Shown piece by piece: positions 18,838 to 30,518 of a DNA stretch of 57,660 nt (position 1 is its first letter; each line of letters begins with the position of its first letter). Both the position numbers and the translations under genes were made by a program. Source of the DNA: Chara braunii. Its lineage: Eukaryota; Streptophyta; Charophyceae; Charales; Characeae. The notes below the pieces were generated by a model. It ran no database searches and was not told where the DNA came from. It was given only the letters and a program-made list of their open reading frames with translations. The DNA is taken from the NCBI GenBank assembly GCA_003427395.1, contig BFEA01000735.1, positions 5,837 to 63,496 of the forward strand, written 5' to 3'.

Positions 18838-21792
18838 TGTCGCTCACGGTGACCCCCACCTAGCCAGCCACATGGAGAAGGCCCTTGCCGAGCTAGAGGT
18901 CCCTCATTAGACCCCACGAATCCTTAAGATATGTGCTGGAACGGCTTTACCCCACGAAACTTGAGAAATCCTCGGCAAACAGTTCCTGACAGGCAAGGCC
19001 CGTAGGAAGCCTGTTGAACAAATCAAAGTATTCTTCAGCGACCGGGGTTGAACAGGCAAGGTCAAGACCCGTTGAAAGGAGATTTTCAGAGAACAGACTT
19101 GAACAGCTAAGCCTGAAAGCGCTTTTCGGAGGATGGACTCGAACACGTAAGCCCCAAAGGCATTTTTCACGGGAAATACTTGAACCGGTAAACCCCTAAA
19201 AGTATTTTTGAGAACAGACTCGGACCGGTGAGCCCCGAAAGTATTTTTCGGAGAACAGACTCAGAGAACAGACTAGGACCAGTAAACCCCAAAAGTATTT
19301 TTCGGATAACAGACCTAGACCTGTGAACCCCAAACGTATTTTTCAGAGAACAGACTAGGACCAATAAACCCCAAAAGTATGTTTTAGAAAACAGGCCTAG
19401 ACATGTGAACCCCAAAAGTATTTTTCAGAGGACGGACTCGGAGAACAGACTTGGACCAGTAAACCCCCAACGTATTTTTCGGAGAACAGGCCTAGACCGG
19501 TGAACCCCAAAAGTATCTTTCGGAGAACAGACTCAGAGAACAGACTTGGACCAGTAAACCGTCAAAGTATTTTTCAGAGAACAGACCTAGACCTGTGAAC
19601 CCCAAAAGTATTTTTCAGAGAACAGACTTGGACCAGCAAACCCCAAAAGGAGGCCCGTCGGACGAGGTGGACGACAAGAGCCCAAGCGAAATGTCGCAGG
19701 TTTCAGTTTCTCGTCTAGAGTGCGGTGGTTTCCTCCGCGGCGATCCGATCAGACTCCCGGTCCGGATGAAGGGAGACTACAGCGAACCCCAGCATATGGT
19801 GCAAATGGTGTCCCCACGTGGCTTTGACGTCAGTCCTCTCTCCCCCCCTCTTTCTCTCTCACTCTCTTCCTTCCTCTCTCCCCCCTTTTCACGCAAGGCC
19901 TGCTCGTGGGTTTTCCCACACGAAATCGCCCCACCGAATGACAAAAGGTGAGTGTCACTCGTTACGAGGGTGCGCGTGTCCTCGTCTCCGATACGACTCT
20001 CTTCAGGATGATTCGTGTCGCGCACGAGAGTCAGACCCACCAGCAATCGCCCCGCAACCCGTCACTCGACTTCCTCTCGAGCGCGCGGCTCACTTAAGGC
20101 TCGTGCTCGTCGTCTTCGAGGTGGTCATTCCCGGATGCTCGGTCCTCGTGCTCGTGCCCCCGCTCACTCTCTCTCTCCCTCCCTCTCAGTCTCCTCCTCT
20201 CCCCGTTCTCCTTCCAGCTCGCCGTCCTCCTTGGGACAGCCACCTCACTTGAACTCGAGTGTCAACCACCAAGTTAGCTAGCGCCTCGTGCTCGCGACTC
20301 CTGCCTCCGGACACCTGTCTCTCCCTCGCCAAGGAGCTCTTGCACCTGCGCTTACCGTCCGCCCGTACTCCTCTTCGAACGCACATCCCTCCCCCACTAG
20401 CGCCGAACATGATCGTGCTTCGCCCGCTCAGGTGTTCCCCCCCTTTCGTTCCAATGCGCCACAACCCTCAGACCAGCCGCGCCTCGATTGCGACCTCGCT
20501 CGCTCGCTCCTCTCTCTCTCTCTCTCCACCCATTCGATCCCGACCTCTGCTTTGGCCACTCTGGAGGTAGTGCGCGAACTCACCGTGTATGTACGCGGCT
20601 AGGACCGATGTGTCTCCCCTTGCCGAATCTCTTCCTCTTGACCTCGCCTCCTTCAAGTTGCTGCCTAGACTTTCGTGCACCTCGCGCCCCCTCCCTCTCT
20701 ATTCTCTCTCTCCCTTCTCCCTCTCTTTCTCTCAGCCGACCCCTTGAGCTCGTTGTGATTCACGAGCGCTGACTCGGCCTGCTCCTCGAGCGCTATCGCG
20801 CGTCCGTAGCCCGGACTCTTCGAGCGCTGTCGTGCGTTTCCCAGCCCGAGCTCTTCAAGCCCCCCCCCCTCTCCCTCGTTCCTTCTTCGTGACACTCGCT
20901 CCTTGTGCACCTTCGCGGGCTCTCCGCCCGCCGAACTCTGTCGAGCGCCTCCTATCGACCGCTTCGTTCCCCGCTCTCTTCTGGCGCTTTCCCGGCGCTG
21001 AGCGACCGAGCGTTGTGCGTCCATGGTGAGCGCTTACATACACTGCTACTGAATTCATACGCTCCCCCCCCCTTTTTTTACTGACTTCCCCTGCCCTTTT
21101 TTATACACTCCTCACTCCCCTCTGCCCCTCCCTGTCGATCCTTCCTTCTTCTGCTTCTTTCAATCACACTTCTTCGACTTCCCGCTGGTTTTTCGTCAGA
21201 ATTTCAATCTCCCTTCTATAGCTCGAGCCATCTTTTTATTGTGAAGATTACATGCGCCTTCCTTCTCGATCCATCGTTCCTTCTGCTTCAGCCAATCACC
21301 CCGCGTTTTCTCTTGCCTCCGAATCCATAGAATTCTCAGTCCAGCGCTCTCCTCCGCCAGCGAGTCTATAGCACTCCCCCCCCCTTGTCTGATTTGGCAA
21401 TGGATCTGGTTGTCCCCTTGGTTCAAATGCGGTTCACTGGCGGATGCTCCCGGATTCGTTGCTTAGTGACAGTTATCAAGAAGATAGTTTTGAGTAAGCT
21501 TTTTAAAAAAAAAAGGGACAAAAAAAAAAGTCCCGCTCTCCCGCTCTCTTCATTCGGTCTTCCCCGACTGGTTTAACAACGGATCTGGACGTGGTCCTGG
21601 TTCGAATGCGGTTCATTGGCGGATGCGCCCGGATTCGTTGCTCAGTGACAGTTATCAAGAAGATAGCCTCGGATAAGCTTTTTCAATAAAAGGGAGAAAG
21701 AAAAAAGACCCGCTCTCCCTCCCTCTTCATTCGGTCTTCCACGACTGCTTTAATAATGGATCTGGATGTGGCCCTAGTTCGAATGTGGTTCA
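18838..21792 (-). repeat. 5' LTR (right copy, 2955 bp)
   Basis: Direct repeat of 9109-12410 without the MITE. It contains the 45-bp tandem array (about 19060-19660), a CT-rich middle part, and three copies of a roughly 180-bp unit beginning GATCTGG (21403, 21582, 21760). The minus-strand start TGAACCACATTCGAAC is flanked by CCAG. Proline/arginine-rich frames on both strands are conserved between the LTRs only because the DNA is. Confidence 0.85.
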
Positions 21793-22329
21793 CTGGCAGA
21801 TGCCCCCGACAACGAGTTCCGAATCTGATTTGTCACCCCGCTGGTCGGTCGGTCCCCGAGTTAATCACTTCCATGCGGTAGCAGGTCCTAATGCCTTCGA
21901 CCGGGGTCCTCTGGCCCCTGCACGTCCCACCTTCCCGTGTCGTAGATCCACATCCAGGTGTAATCATGGTCCGACATGCATGTCCGTGGTAACCCAACTG
22001 TTGCGCCCGGGCCCCTTCCCGGTCCCTTTGTTTTCGGGCTTCTATGGCTTGGCCCAAAGTCTACCACTCTTGCCTGCCTTCCTGAGCACGGTGTCGCCCC
22101 CGACGGCCCGACCCAAAGTTCCCCATCAGGTCCTGTTCTCCCGAACTGATCATCGAAACTCCAAGTTCTTTGCAATCCGCGCGAGCCCGCTTGCGATTGT
22201 TGCTCCGCCCTCCTTTCCAGTTCGTCGGATGGTTAGTGCAGCCTTCTAAACCTCGATAGTTTCCCCAAACTGCTCAGCCACATGCATTCATACGTCAAGA
22301 CATGCAAAAAAATCAAACAACGAATGTAA
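21793..22329. other. No gene seen
   Basis: GC-rich sequence flanking the LTR element. Overlapping frames on both strands (for example 21785-22249) show no family resemblance. Confidence 0.45.
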
Positions 22330-22799
22330 AGCCCGCCCCTTTTCCTTTAGAGAAGACTATCCTGCTGTTTGACAGTCGCCTGACACCGGGTCCAGCTTCC
22401 CTTGATTAACAATGATATTATTGTTGATCGTTGCAGATTGGACGAATCACAAATGCAACTGGGGAAGCAAGACTTCCCCTTGCAGAGATAAACCACAACC
22501 TTTTCACCCCCTTAAGGGCGTCAAATCTAAGCTATAAAATCAAGTTGTGAGTCCTGTAATTTTTCTGAGCATATATGTTTGAAATAACTTAACCATAACC
22601 ATTTCATGACCTTGGAATTATTGAACTGGACGACAGGGGAAAGGGGTCGAGGAAGTCTGACGTGCATGTTAAGGGTACCTCTAGGTCTACCCTTAACTTA
22701 TCACCAAATTCCAAATAGTAATCCCCATCAACTTCCTCATTTTCTCTCATCTCAGCCCGTTTCCATTTGACTGTTATCAATTTCCCTCCTTAAGGACTT

Positions 22800-23560
22800 C
22801 CAAGCTAGCTTCGAGAAAATTTCGTGATATGTTTTAGAATTTCAGTGTATGAATTCAGATGTTGGATTTTTTCCTTAGTATTTTCCTATTTATTTCTAAT
22901 CACTGTTTGAATATGTTGCTGAATTGTATCGGTGAATTCTGGGTCATCTAACGTTACCCCTTCCATTTCAAAGATACACCTTCTCTTCCATATTGCCCAA
23001 AGTACAGCTTTTCTTCCTTCAGTGAACATGTTGAGAGTGAAATCATCGATTGATGTTGGAGTTCATGTTTCTAACAATTTGAATATCGTTTTCCAGTCCC
23101 ATGACAATGAATACTGAGTATCAAGTTGCTGCCAAATCCGATCCCACCATCTTCAAAGTCATACAGCCCCTGGACACTGCATGAAAATATGTTCAATAGT
23201 TTCAGGTATGGTCTTTGACGGGAAGGTTGTTTTACAGAACTTGCATCATGGGAGCACCCTTTCTTTTTATTCCAAGGAAGTCCAGTCTATTAGCTAGTCA
23301 TTTGTAGAAAAACATCGATGTTCAATTTGTCATTGTAGTGAAGCTACCTTGACTGGTTTTGACTTCATACTTCTAAACCATTTAATTGGTTTGAGTTCTT
23401 CGTTATTCAGGTTAAGTTGGTTCTTCAACCTAGTCCTTACTCTTTCATTTAAGTTTATACTCGGTCTTAACATTTTATATGTGGATTTAACTGATAGAGT
23501 ATGAAGTGGTCTTTTGTATTGACGATCATTACTACCTTCAACATTTAGACCCAATTAATG
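22800..23560 (-). pseudogene. LINE C-terminal zinc motif region
   Basis: Contains LHTLSVKSTYKMLRPSINL (23330-23554), then CKFCKTTFPSKTIPETIEHI and FMQCPGAV, a CCHC-type zf-RVT motif. A Trp-rich block (RWWDRIWQQLD) colinear with the copy at 2331-3130 follows. Interrupted by several stops. Confidence 0.75.
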
Positions 23561-24758
23561 GGATCAATGGCAAGCTGTGAGATATATGTGTTGGGCTTAA
23601 AGACTACCCAAGAAGCTTTTTGTTCGAGTGCTTTAATCCTATAGATAAGTTGGTTGTCCACTCATTGAACTTTTTTTGTTAGAATAACTGTATTGTCTTG
23701 GGTCAGCCTAAATATTGAGAGGATAATTTCTTTATTGGAGTTCATTTGTATGATATTACCAATCAAATGAGATTGGTTCAGCAGCTACCCAATCTCCTTC
23801 TACAAATTTAGGGTTTTTCCTCAGGATACGAATCCAGTCCACTAAAATTAGTTCAATATTTTTTTCTAAGGAATCCTCTAACTGATGGCAATACCTTAGT
23901 TATTTATGCAACTCACTGGCGAGATTCATTCCTTGGTATCCTCTTTCAAAATATCCTTGATACGCATTATCCCCTTGTTAACCCAACCTTTCTATGACGT
24001 CTCCATACAATGCGGCATATATCCTTGTGAATCCCTAATCCAATAATTATTAAAAAATGGTTGTTGACATACTTCCTTTCATCATGTTTGTGTCGCCTTG
24101 TCTGACAAAGGTAATTTCCTTCATGTCCTCAACAAAGTTGGTCAGAATGAATTTTTTCTTAAGTCAAGCCCTGTTGCATGACGATATGATTCTGGTAAGT
24201 TTTCTCTCTCACCTCAGCATTTTCTAGGAATAGACAATGATCTATTGTCCAACCACAACTGTTACAATGGATAAGTGTTTTGTGGTGTGTCAGGTGCTAG
24301 CCATATGATTTGTTCTCATGCCAAAAAATTCCAAGGAGTTTGGGGATTGAAAATCAGTCTCTTAATCCATTGAATGAACAATATTATTCCTTGTATAGTT
24401 GGATCGATCAACCTCAACCCGTCTTTAACGTTTGGTTGAATCAACGATTGCAAAGTCACCCTACTAATTTCATTTTTACTATCATAATTATTCCTCCATA
24501 AGAAGGTCACTAATTGTTTTTGGAGAACCTTGAGTGTGGCTTTGTTTATTGCCCAAATAACTGATTTATACCAGATAGAGGTCAGGGCCAAATTGTTAAT
24601 AACTAGAACACGTCTCATTACTGATGTTTGTTTATCCTTCTATAGTTCAAGCTTCGTAAGAGCCTGTTGGGATATCCAGTCATTATTTGTAGTCCGTTTT
24701 CCTTCCGCTGTTAGAGAGACTCCTATAACCCTTACCGATGTGTCAAATGAGAGTCGTT

Positions 24759-25211
24759 TCACCCTTGCCTGCTTTGGGGGTGGACTCCTTGATGGTGAAT
24801 CCACAAACCCGAAGTCTTGTTACCCCAATTGACTTTCATATCCGATAATAGACAATTTTTTTTCATCAGTGCTTGAACCACCTCTAAATTCTTATGTGAG
24901 GCTTCAACCATGAATGAGAGATCATCTGCAAATAGTGAACAAACAAGGATTACGTCCTCTGGGATTGATATTATTTGGATGCGCTTAATATCTCTGTTTT
25001 GTCTTAGGTTAGTGGCTAGTTCCTCCATAATGATTACAAAGGGGAAAGGTGCTATAGGGTCCCCTTGTCTTACCGACCGATGTAGAGATATTGACGGAGC
25101 AACATTACTATTTACCATTACTCTAGTCAGAACATTTTGATGAAAATTTGTAATCCATCTACAAAAACATGGACCGAAGTTCAATTTTTGCAACCATTTA
25201 GGAAATATCAT
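24759..25211 (-). pseudogene. LINE RT palm (motifs B and C)
   Basis: SVRQGDPIAPFPFVI is motif B and CSLFADDLSFM motif C with both aspartates. MKKNCLLSDMKVNWGNK follows (motif D region). A conserved Leu of the usual RQGDPLSP block is Ile here. The thumb and later parts continue in other frames down to about 24316. Confidence 0.85.
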
Positions 25212-25212
25212 T

Positions 25213-25494
25213 CTACATTATCATACTAGCTGCATTATGTTTAGACTGACGTGTTAGTTTAAGAAGTTCATTGACTCGCAATATGTTGTCGTGAATATTT
25301 TTGTCATTTATAAAGCCGGTTTGGGCAAGATGTATTATATCACTTATAACTTTAGTTAGTCGATTGGCTATAGTTTTTGCGAACATCTTATAAAGGACAA
25401 TAAGAAGAGTTATCGGTCTATAATCACGAATATTAGTTTTTTCACCTTTCTTATATAGTATAGTTAACACCTCTTGGCCGACAAATTCTCTCAT
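25213..25494 (-). pseudogene. LINE RT fingers (motifs 0-2)
   Basis: ILYKKGEKTNIRDYRPITLL, YKMFAKTIANRLTKVI and AQTGFINDKNIHDNI are the N-terminal RT blocks of LINEs. The frame ends in HNAASMIM. The following motif A, with the first catalytic Asp, is missing, and the next frame resumes past it. Confidence 0.85.
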
Positions 25495-25620
25495 ATTTTT
25501 TTATTTTCATACTTCACGGAAAAAAACATATGAGGTCCTCTGAGAGGAAATTTCACCTTGCCTCCCAAAATTCTTTTGGAAGACCATCTATTCATGAAGT
25601 TTTTTCTTATTCCATTAACA

Positions 25621-25926
25621 TCAATGATGACCAGATTTTTTCTTAGTTAGAGGTTCTTCGAGCATTTGTTGTTGTTGTGTTGTTAGTTTTACCTCTAATG
25701 GGGATAAGAAATCATCTACATCTTTATCTCGTTGCTGACAAGGGGTATCACCAATTCCCGAGGAGAATAAGTTCTTGAAGAAATCCTTGGCTATCTTGGT
25801 GCATCTTGCTGTTGAGGTAACCATGGATTCATCCTTATTCTGTGGGTCTATCAGTGCTTCAATTATAGCTCTTCCAATTCGTGCTCTAGCCATCGCAAAG
25901 AAGCGTGCATCCATTGCACCTTCCAT
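25621..25926 (-). pseudogene. LINE linker between APE and RT
   Basis: 101-codon frame (FFAMARARIGRAIIEALIDP, KIAKDFFKNLFSS) typical in position and composition of the segment before the RT fingers of plant LINE ORF2. It is in a different frame from both neighbours. Confidence 0.6.
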
Positions 25927-26290
25927 AAGATGTTTTTTTCACTGCTAGCATCTTGGAATATTTATAGCATTTCAGCCTAGGAAGGAAAGACCGTTGTTGA
26001 GCCATTTTAGATCATCTTGTATTCCTCCTTTTTTGCTTTCTCCAAAATGACCATACATCCTTTATGTAGTGAATGAAGTCATCAATTTTGAGGTGGGCAG
26101 CATTGAGCTTGTAATAACCCTTCCCTTCATCCGGTTTCTTCCGGAAGGAAAGGATTGCTACACACATTGCATGGTCCAGACCAGGGAAGGGGCTACGTGG
26201 GAAAATTTCAGCTACTTGTAACGCTCCATGTAGTTCATACGAGGTTAGTATGAGATCTAGTTGTGACTTGGAGCACTGTTTAGCTTGACC

Positions 26291-26653
26291 TCATCTAAAG
26301 CACGAGAACGGTCTATGAGTCGGATTCACCCTTCTATATGTATCAAACAGATTGAGTGTTTGACAAAAGTTAGCTAAAATTAGCTCATGTGTTTCAACAT
26401 AGACTGGGCAAGGGGAGGGTAAGCACCAACTATCTAGGTGTCTATCAGGGGCCGCATTAAAGTCTCCTGGCTGAGGCAGGACTATGACTAATGTTGCCGG
26501 CCATCCGCAGAAGGAAATTAGGCATTTTTCTTTTTCCATAGAAGGGCAACGACCTTGAGAGCTTGCACCACAGTTAGCCGAAGGTAATTCAGGGTTAACT
26601 ATCACTGTCGGTGGTCTGCAAGGCTTGTATTGTAAGGGCAAGTGGTATTTCAA
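26291..26653 (-). pseudogene. LINE APE endonuclease domain (partial)
   Basis: The frame contains PGDFNAAPDRHLDSW, the GDFN motif of the apurinic-endonuclease fold that LINEs use to nick target DNA. FCQTLNLFDTYRRVNPTHRPFSCFR, the usual C-terminal part of the APE domain, follows. The N-terminal catalytic half is not in frame. A second GDFN Gly found in many LINEs is Pro here (PGDFN). Confidence 0.8.
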
Positions 26654-26660
26654 CAGGGCA

Positions 26661-27229
26661 GACCCTTAGGTGGGTTTTGAACCCATATTAGTGCAGCTGA
26701 GGCATGTGAGCACTTGGATTAGGATGTACTTGTGCCCTGTATGTTTCAGAAGTCGTAATGTACGCCCTGGTCCCACCTTACCAAACCTGTAGGGGTGGCT
26801 GTGGGTGCTCTAGGTGGCCCAGTGGCCTCCTGTTTGCTGATGGTATCTTTTCCCCACCACTTGCATATGGCTGCAAAATTTGGGAGGATTCTGAACTGGT
26901 AGTTGTGAAGTACAGGTATGCGACCAGCAATTGAGCAGAGATAGCCAAACGGGGGAGAGTTGCAGGAGGTGTGACTGTGTATCACGCAAAGGAGTATTCT
27001 CTGTTTTTTTTTTTTTTGTTGTTGTTGTTGAGCCCAGGTTGTTGTAGAGGCTAGCCACCAGGCATATGACAGTCCCTTCAGCAGTTGGGCATTTAATCAT
27101 CCAAGTGATTTTCTATACAGGGCCCCTATGAGACTCGCTCCCGCCGTACTCATCATTACTGTCCCCGGCGCATCCCTACTCCCAAGGTCCCACCTTAGTG
27201 TTTTTACCACCCAGGATCATCATCTTTTT
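26661..27229. other. Repeat debris, possible SINE remnant
   Basis: Minus strand has GGGTTCAAAACCC (26672-26684), resembling a B box, and a T15 tract with GTTGTTGTTG at 27003-27028. Frames here (for example 26810-27100 minus) cross the A tract and are not supported as genes. Confidence 0.4.
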
Positions 27230-27853
27230 CTAGAGACTCAGCCCTCCTGAACCGAAAACACTAGAGCACCTGACTGTCCCTCAAACCTTCTCAAAAAATG
27301 TTGATCACATCAGATATTTCAATCCGACAACAACAGCCCATCTGCTGGAGGAATGGGGTGTAACACAACATTAATTACAATAGGTTGCCAATTCTCCGAC
27401 TACGGTAACGGCCAGGATCTGTGTATACTATCACTCATCATAGGCTGTCATGTGAGCAAGCAACTCAGGCTGCTGAACAGCTCCACCTGCCAAACTTTAT
27501 TCTTTGGGGATGAGCCCAGTAGCTTGCTACCATTACAAACAGCATGTCTGTTCAGTGTCCACTCAAACAAATATAATGTTGAGGGACACTGGCAGTGCTA
27601 TTGGTGCCTGCTCTAATCAGCACCCCTACCATCCGCTCGGGTTGTTCTCAATTCAAATTTGAAAAAAAAGAAAAAAACTTAAAAGCGGTAAATTAGGCCT
27701 TTCTTTCTTTTCTTTTTGGCCTTTAAATGTCACAGAGAAAAAAGAAAAGAAAAAAAAGGCCTAATACATCTTGAAGTATGTGATGTGATCAACATTTGAG
27801 AAAGTTTCAGGGACATTCAGATGCTCTTCGGTCTAGGAGGGCTGAGTCTCTAG
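27230..27853. mobile_element. Foldback DNA element with about 95-bp TIRs
   Basis: CTAGAGACTCAGCCCTCCT at 27230 and its inverse ending at 27853 begin arms that pair over about 95 bp, including TGTTGATCACATCA. A second nested palindrome is formed by TTAGGCCTTTCTTTCTTTTC (about 27692) and the A/G-rich complement ending GGCCTAA (about 27764). No transposase. Non-autonomous, family unknown. Confidence 0.8.
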
Positions 27854-28557
27854 ACATGTAGGGTGATTATCAGGTCAGATACGGATATGCGTGCTCTTTG
27901 TAGCATTGAGAACAAGATTGTCACTGCAGCTAGGTCCCACTTGTCACATGTAGATTCTTGCTTTGCCCATTGGTACACTGTGATTAATGCAACCGTACGG
28001 CGGACTTCTCGTTTTCTTAGGGTCAAGCAAAGATCAGCAGCAAGGAGGCTGCCTAGATGTGTTTAACCACCAGAAATTCCAGGCCTCTTTTCCCAATGGA
28101 AATTTGTGCTGCGCACTGACAAAAAATGAACCAGCACAGACTCACTTTTTTCTGTTTTTTTTGAAACACGTGCGGCAATGGCACTATTTGAAACCGTATG
28201 GCAAAAAAAACACGAATGGGTGAAAAGAGTGGGCGCCGAACGTGAAAGGGCAATGGAAGTGCTGCGTGGCGCCGTTGGTATTTTTATTTTCCCCAGCTGA
28301 CACCGCGGGCGACCCCTGTAGTTATGACACCTGGCCTGGACCACGGCCCGGTGCTTTCATCGCCCTTTTGGGTTTCGCGGCCGTTGGTTTTGAGTGTTCC
28401 TTTTTATTTTGCCCTTCCAAACTTCTTTTGTGACACAAACGGACTTACCTCTTCTTTTTTGTTTGAGGAAACTGCTCCGGAGTCACACTTTTAGTTCAAA
28501 ATAGGCAGGTAAAACACGTCATGGCAACATGAACGTCGTCGTAGTTCAGATAGGCAA
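27854..28557. other. No gene seen
   Basis: Unique-looking sequence up to the assembly gap. Short overlapping frames only. Confidence 0.45.
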
Positions 28558-28972
28558 NNNNNNNNNNNNNNNNNNNNNNNNNNNNNNNNNNNNNNNNNNN
28601 NNNNNNNNNNNNNNNNNNNNNNNNNNNNNNNNNNNNNNNNNNNNNNNNNNNNNNNNNNNNNNNNNNNNNNNNNNNNNNNNNNNNNNNNNNNNNNNNNNNN
28701 NNNNNNNNNNNNNNNNNNNNNNNNNNNNNNNNNNNNNNNNNNNNNNNNNNNNNNNNNNNNNNNNNNNNNNNNNNNNNNNNNNNNNNNNNNNNNNNNNNNN
28801 NNNNNNNNNNNNNNNNNNNNNNNNNNNNNNNNNNNNNNNNNNNNNNNNNNNNNNNNNNNNNNNNNNNNNNNNNNNNNNNNNNNNNNNNNNNNNNNNNNNN
28901 NNNNNNNNNNNNNNNNNNNNNNNNNNNNNNNNNNNNNNNNNNNNNNNNNNNNNNNNNNNNNNNNNNNNNNNN
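28558..28972. other. Assembly gap (415 N)
   Basis: Run of N. Any reading frame crossing it is an artefact. Confidence 1.
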
Positions 28973-29500
28973 GAGGATGTTGCCTTTCAGCTGTTTTTCT
29001 TGCCTTTACTCACTCCGACTTGACAAACCTGCCTACGGAGTGATGTTTTTGCCCATTCGGAAGTGCACCTGTGACTTCAACGTACTTGCCCCTTTTTTTT
29101 TGCGCGTGGCACCACCAGCCATTTCCATCCGGTAGGCCAAGCCTCAAAGGGTGCCAGGTTTTATTAACGACCGTGTGGCTGGGAAAAAAGCGCCGGTGGT
29201 TTGACGACCGAGGGAATCCTTTTTCGGCCGCATGACAAAAACACTTCCTTCCGTACACTGCCGAAATGCCCCTGTCAATGTAGCTGGTATTGGTTAGGAT
29301 GATTTAGTCCTGGGAGTGTTGCATCTGGTATAGGGGAGGCTACGAGTTGTTCATGGATTGCGAGGCCAGGTTTTGCTGATGCAGTTCATAGTTTTCTATA
29401 GATTATCTTAGATTAACATCATCATCATCAGCAGCAGCAGGCTTATTATCATCAGTATCGTCCTCATCACAGTCTTACTATCAGTAGCATCAGTGACACC
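28973..29500. other. No gene seen; short trinucleotide repeat
   Basis: Contains GGCACCACCAGCCATTT (relative of the repeat at 8611-8975) and an ATC/AGC trinucleotide tract (29417-29460). Confidence 0.45.
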
Positions 29501-29504
29501 ATGG

Positions 29505-29667
29505 GGAACGCTGGGCCCGGTTCCCAGCACGCGCGCTTTCCAGCAAGTGTGGCTCCCCACCAATGGACTGGAGCCCCATGCAAGAAAGGTAGGAGTGCAT
29601 GCTCTCACCATCACTCCTACCTATTGTCGCGGGCGAAATTTTTGGAAAAAAAAAAAAAAAAAAAAAG
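29505..29667 (+). repeat. LINE/SINE 3' tail with stem-loop and poly(A)
   Basis: GGCCCGGTTCCCAGCACGCG, CTCCCCACCAATGGACTGGAG (tail motif), then an 11-bp perfect stem AGGTAGGAGTG (29587-29597) / CACTCCTACCT (29612-29622), then an A tract (29646-29665). The loop CATGCTCTCACCAT keeps TGCTCTCA, the motif also seen at 2018-2057 and 9022-9051 with unrelated stems. Confidence 0.75.
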
Positions 29668-29694
29668 CTGGGGAAAAGTAGCCTCATCCTCCGT

Positions 29695-29790
29695 GAATGG
29701 CCGTTGGCTCAATGGTTATAGCCCCAGTTGGAAATGCGCATTGTGGTATGAGGTTGCGGGTTCAAAACTCCGTTGCCTCGCGCGCGTACA
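29695..29790 (+). repeat. tRNA-derived SINE head
   Basis: TGGCTCAATGGTTATAG (A box) and GCGGGTTCAAAACTCC (B box) at tRNA-like spacing form an internal pol III promoter. The anticodon arm is not tRNA-like. Same family as the fragment at 955-1025. A body without clear end continues towards 29960. Confidence 0.6.
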
Positions 29791-29959
29791 CCGGTAAGTG
29801 CTTTCATAACGCACAAGCCATTCACACGCCCCTCTTGGACGACAAACGGTAAGATTTATACAGAAACTGCCTGCGCACCGCCCAAGGGGTCCAGGTCCAT
29901 GGTTGTAGTATGCTGGATAGGGTCATAGGGAGGGCTGCTTGAGTGCTTGGTCTTAGGGG

Positions 29960-30255
29960 TCTGAGGATCAGGGTCTAATCTTGGCTCCACGATGGGCCGG
30001 GGGGGGGGAAGGGATAGGTTAGGGTAGACTGAACGGGGAGGGTTTACGGCCTAGACTGTCGATAACGGAAAAACTGCCTAGACTGTCGATAACTACAAAA
30101 CTGCCGAAACTGTAGAAACCGTTGATACATCTGCATGGCCACTCGGACCCCCCGATCTGTCAGTCTCGCCAGTATGTACTGTTATACCGCGTCAAACGCA
30201 GGGACGCAGCCATTCGGGTCGCATGCTTTATGTTCTAGACAGTAAGCTTGGCAAA
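29960..30255. other. No gene seen
   Basis: G-rich tract at about 29996-30010 and a short imperfect duplication (CCTAGACTGTCGATAAC at about 30050 and 30077). Nothing coding. Confidence 0.4.
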
Positions 30256-30518
30256 GGTCTTATGAAGTGGGGGATGGGCAGCCTTCTCGATGGTAGTGTC
30301 CAAAGCCAGCACTCTCCCACACACCACACGCAACCCACTCACACGCGCACTCACACCTGTGTTGGCTGAAGACCTTACTGATACCGACTGGGAGGATCCA
30401 GGTCACTATCTCAGTTGGATGGCACCAACAGTGACACAGGCTGTGTGGGGATTGAACCCACAACCTCCTGAATGCGCCACTTGCGTGCCTAACCAATTGA
30501 GCTAGGACTCTGGATGGA
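30256..30518 (-). repeat. tRNA-derived SINE
   Basis: On minus: GAGTCCTAGCTCAATTGGTT (contains the A box TAGCTCAATTGG), then GGTTGTGGGTTCAATCCCC (B box), about 35 nt apart as in tRNAs. A 3' body follows with GTGTGTG-like repeats. The best preserved tRNA-like head in the window, but without a cloverleaf or CCA, so a SINE rather than a tRNA gene. Confidence 0.7.

Larger units (their letters stand above)
9109..21792 (-). mobile_element. RT-less LTR retroelement with unknown ORF array (12.7 kb)
   Basis: Two long direct repeats (9109-12410 and 18838-21792) flank a 6.4-kb interior. On the minus strand the left end of the interior, next to the 5' LTR, has a primer-binding-site-like TGGCGCCATTGCCAGGGAC three bases after the LTR end. 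That orients the element on minus and makes the minus-strand ORFs sense. LTR termini read TGAACC...GCGACA on minus. CCAG(T) flanks both ends as a probable 4-5-bp target duplication. I find no gag zinc knuckle, protease, RT, RNase H or integrase. It is either non-autonomous with a cargo of unrecognised ORFs or a group whose structural proteins I do not recognise. Confidence 0.8.
22330..26660 (-). mobile_element. Decayed near full-length LINE (APE, RT, C-terminal zinc motif)
   Basis: Read on minus from 26660 to 22330 the order is APE endonuclease, linker, RT fingers/palm, thumb, C-terminal zinc motif and 3' UTR, i.e. an APE-type LINE ORF2. Many stops and frameshifts and a deletion of RT motif A make it dead. 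The 3' UTR shares CCTTTTCACCCCCTTAAGGG and GGGTCCAGC with the truncated copy at 2000-3130. A long A tail is not evident at the 3' end. Confidence 0.85.

Noticed and set aside
28529-29023. Plus-strand 164-codon frame
   Set aside because: It runs through the 415-N gap, so almost all its residues are undefined.
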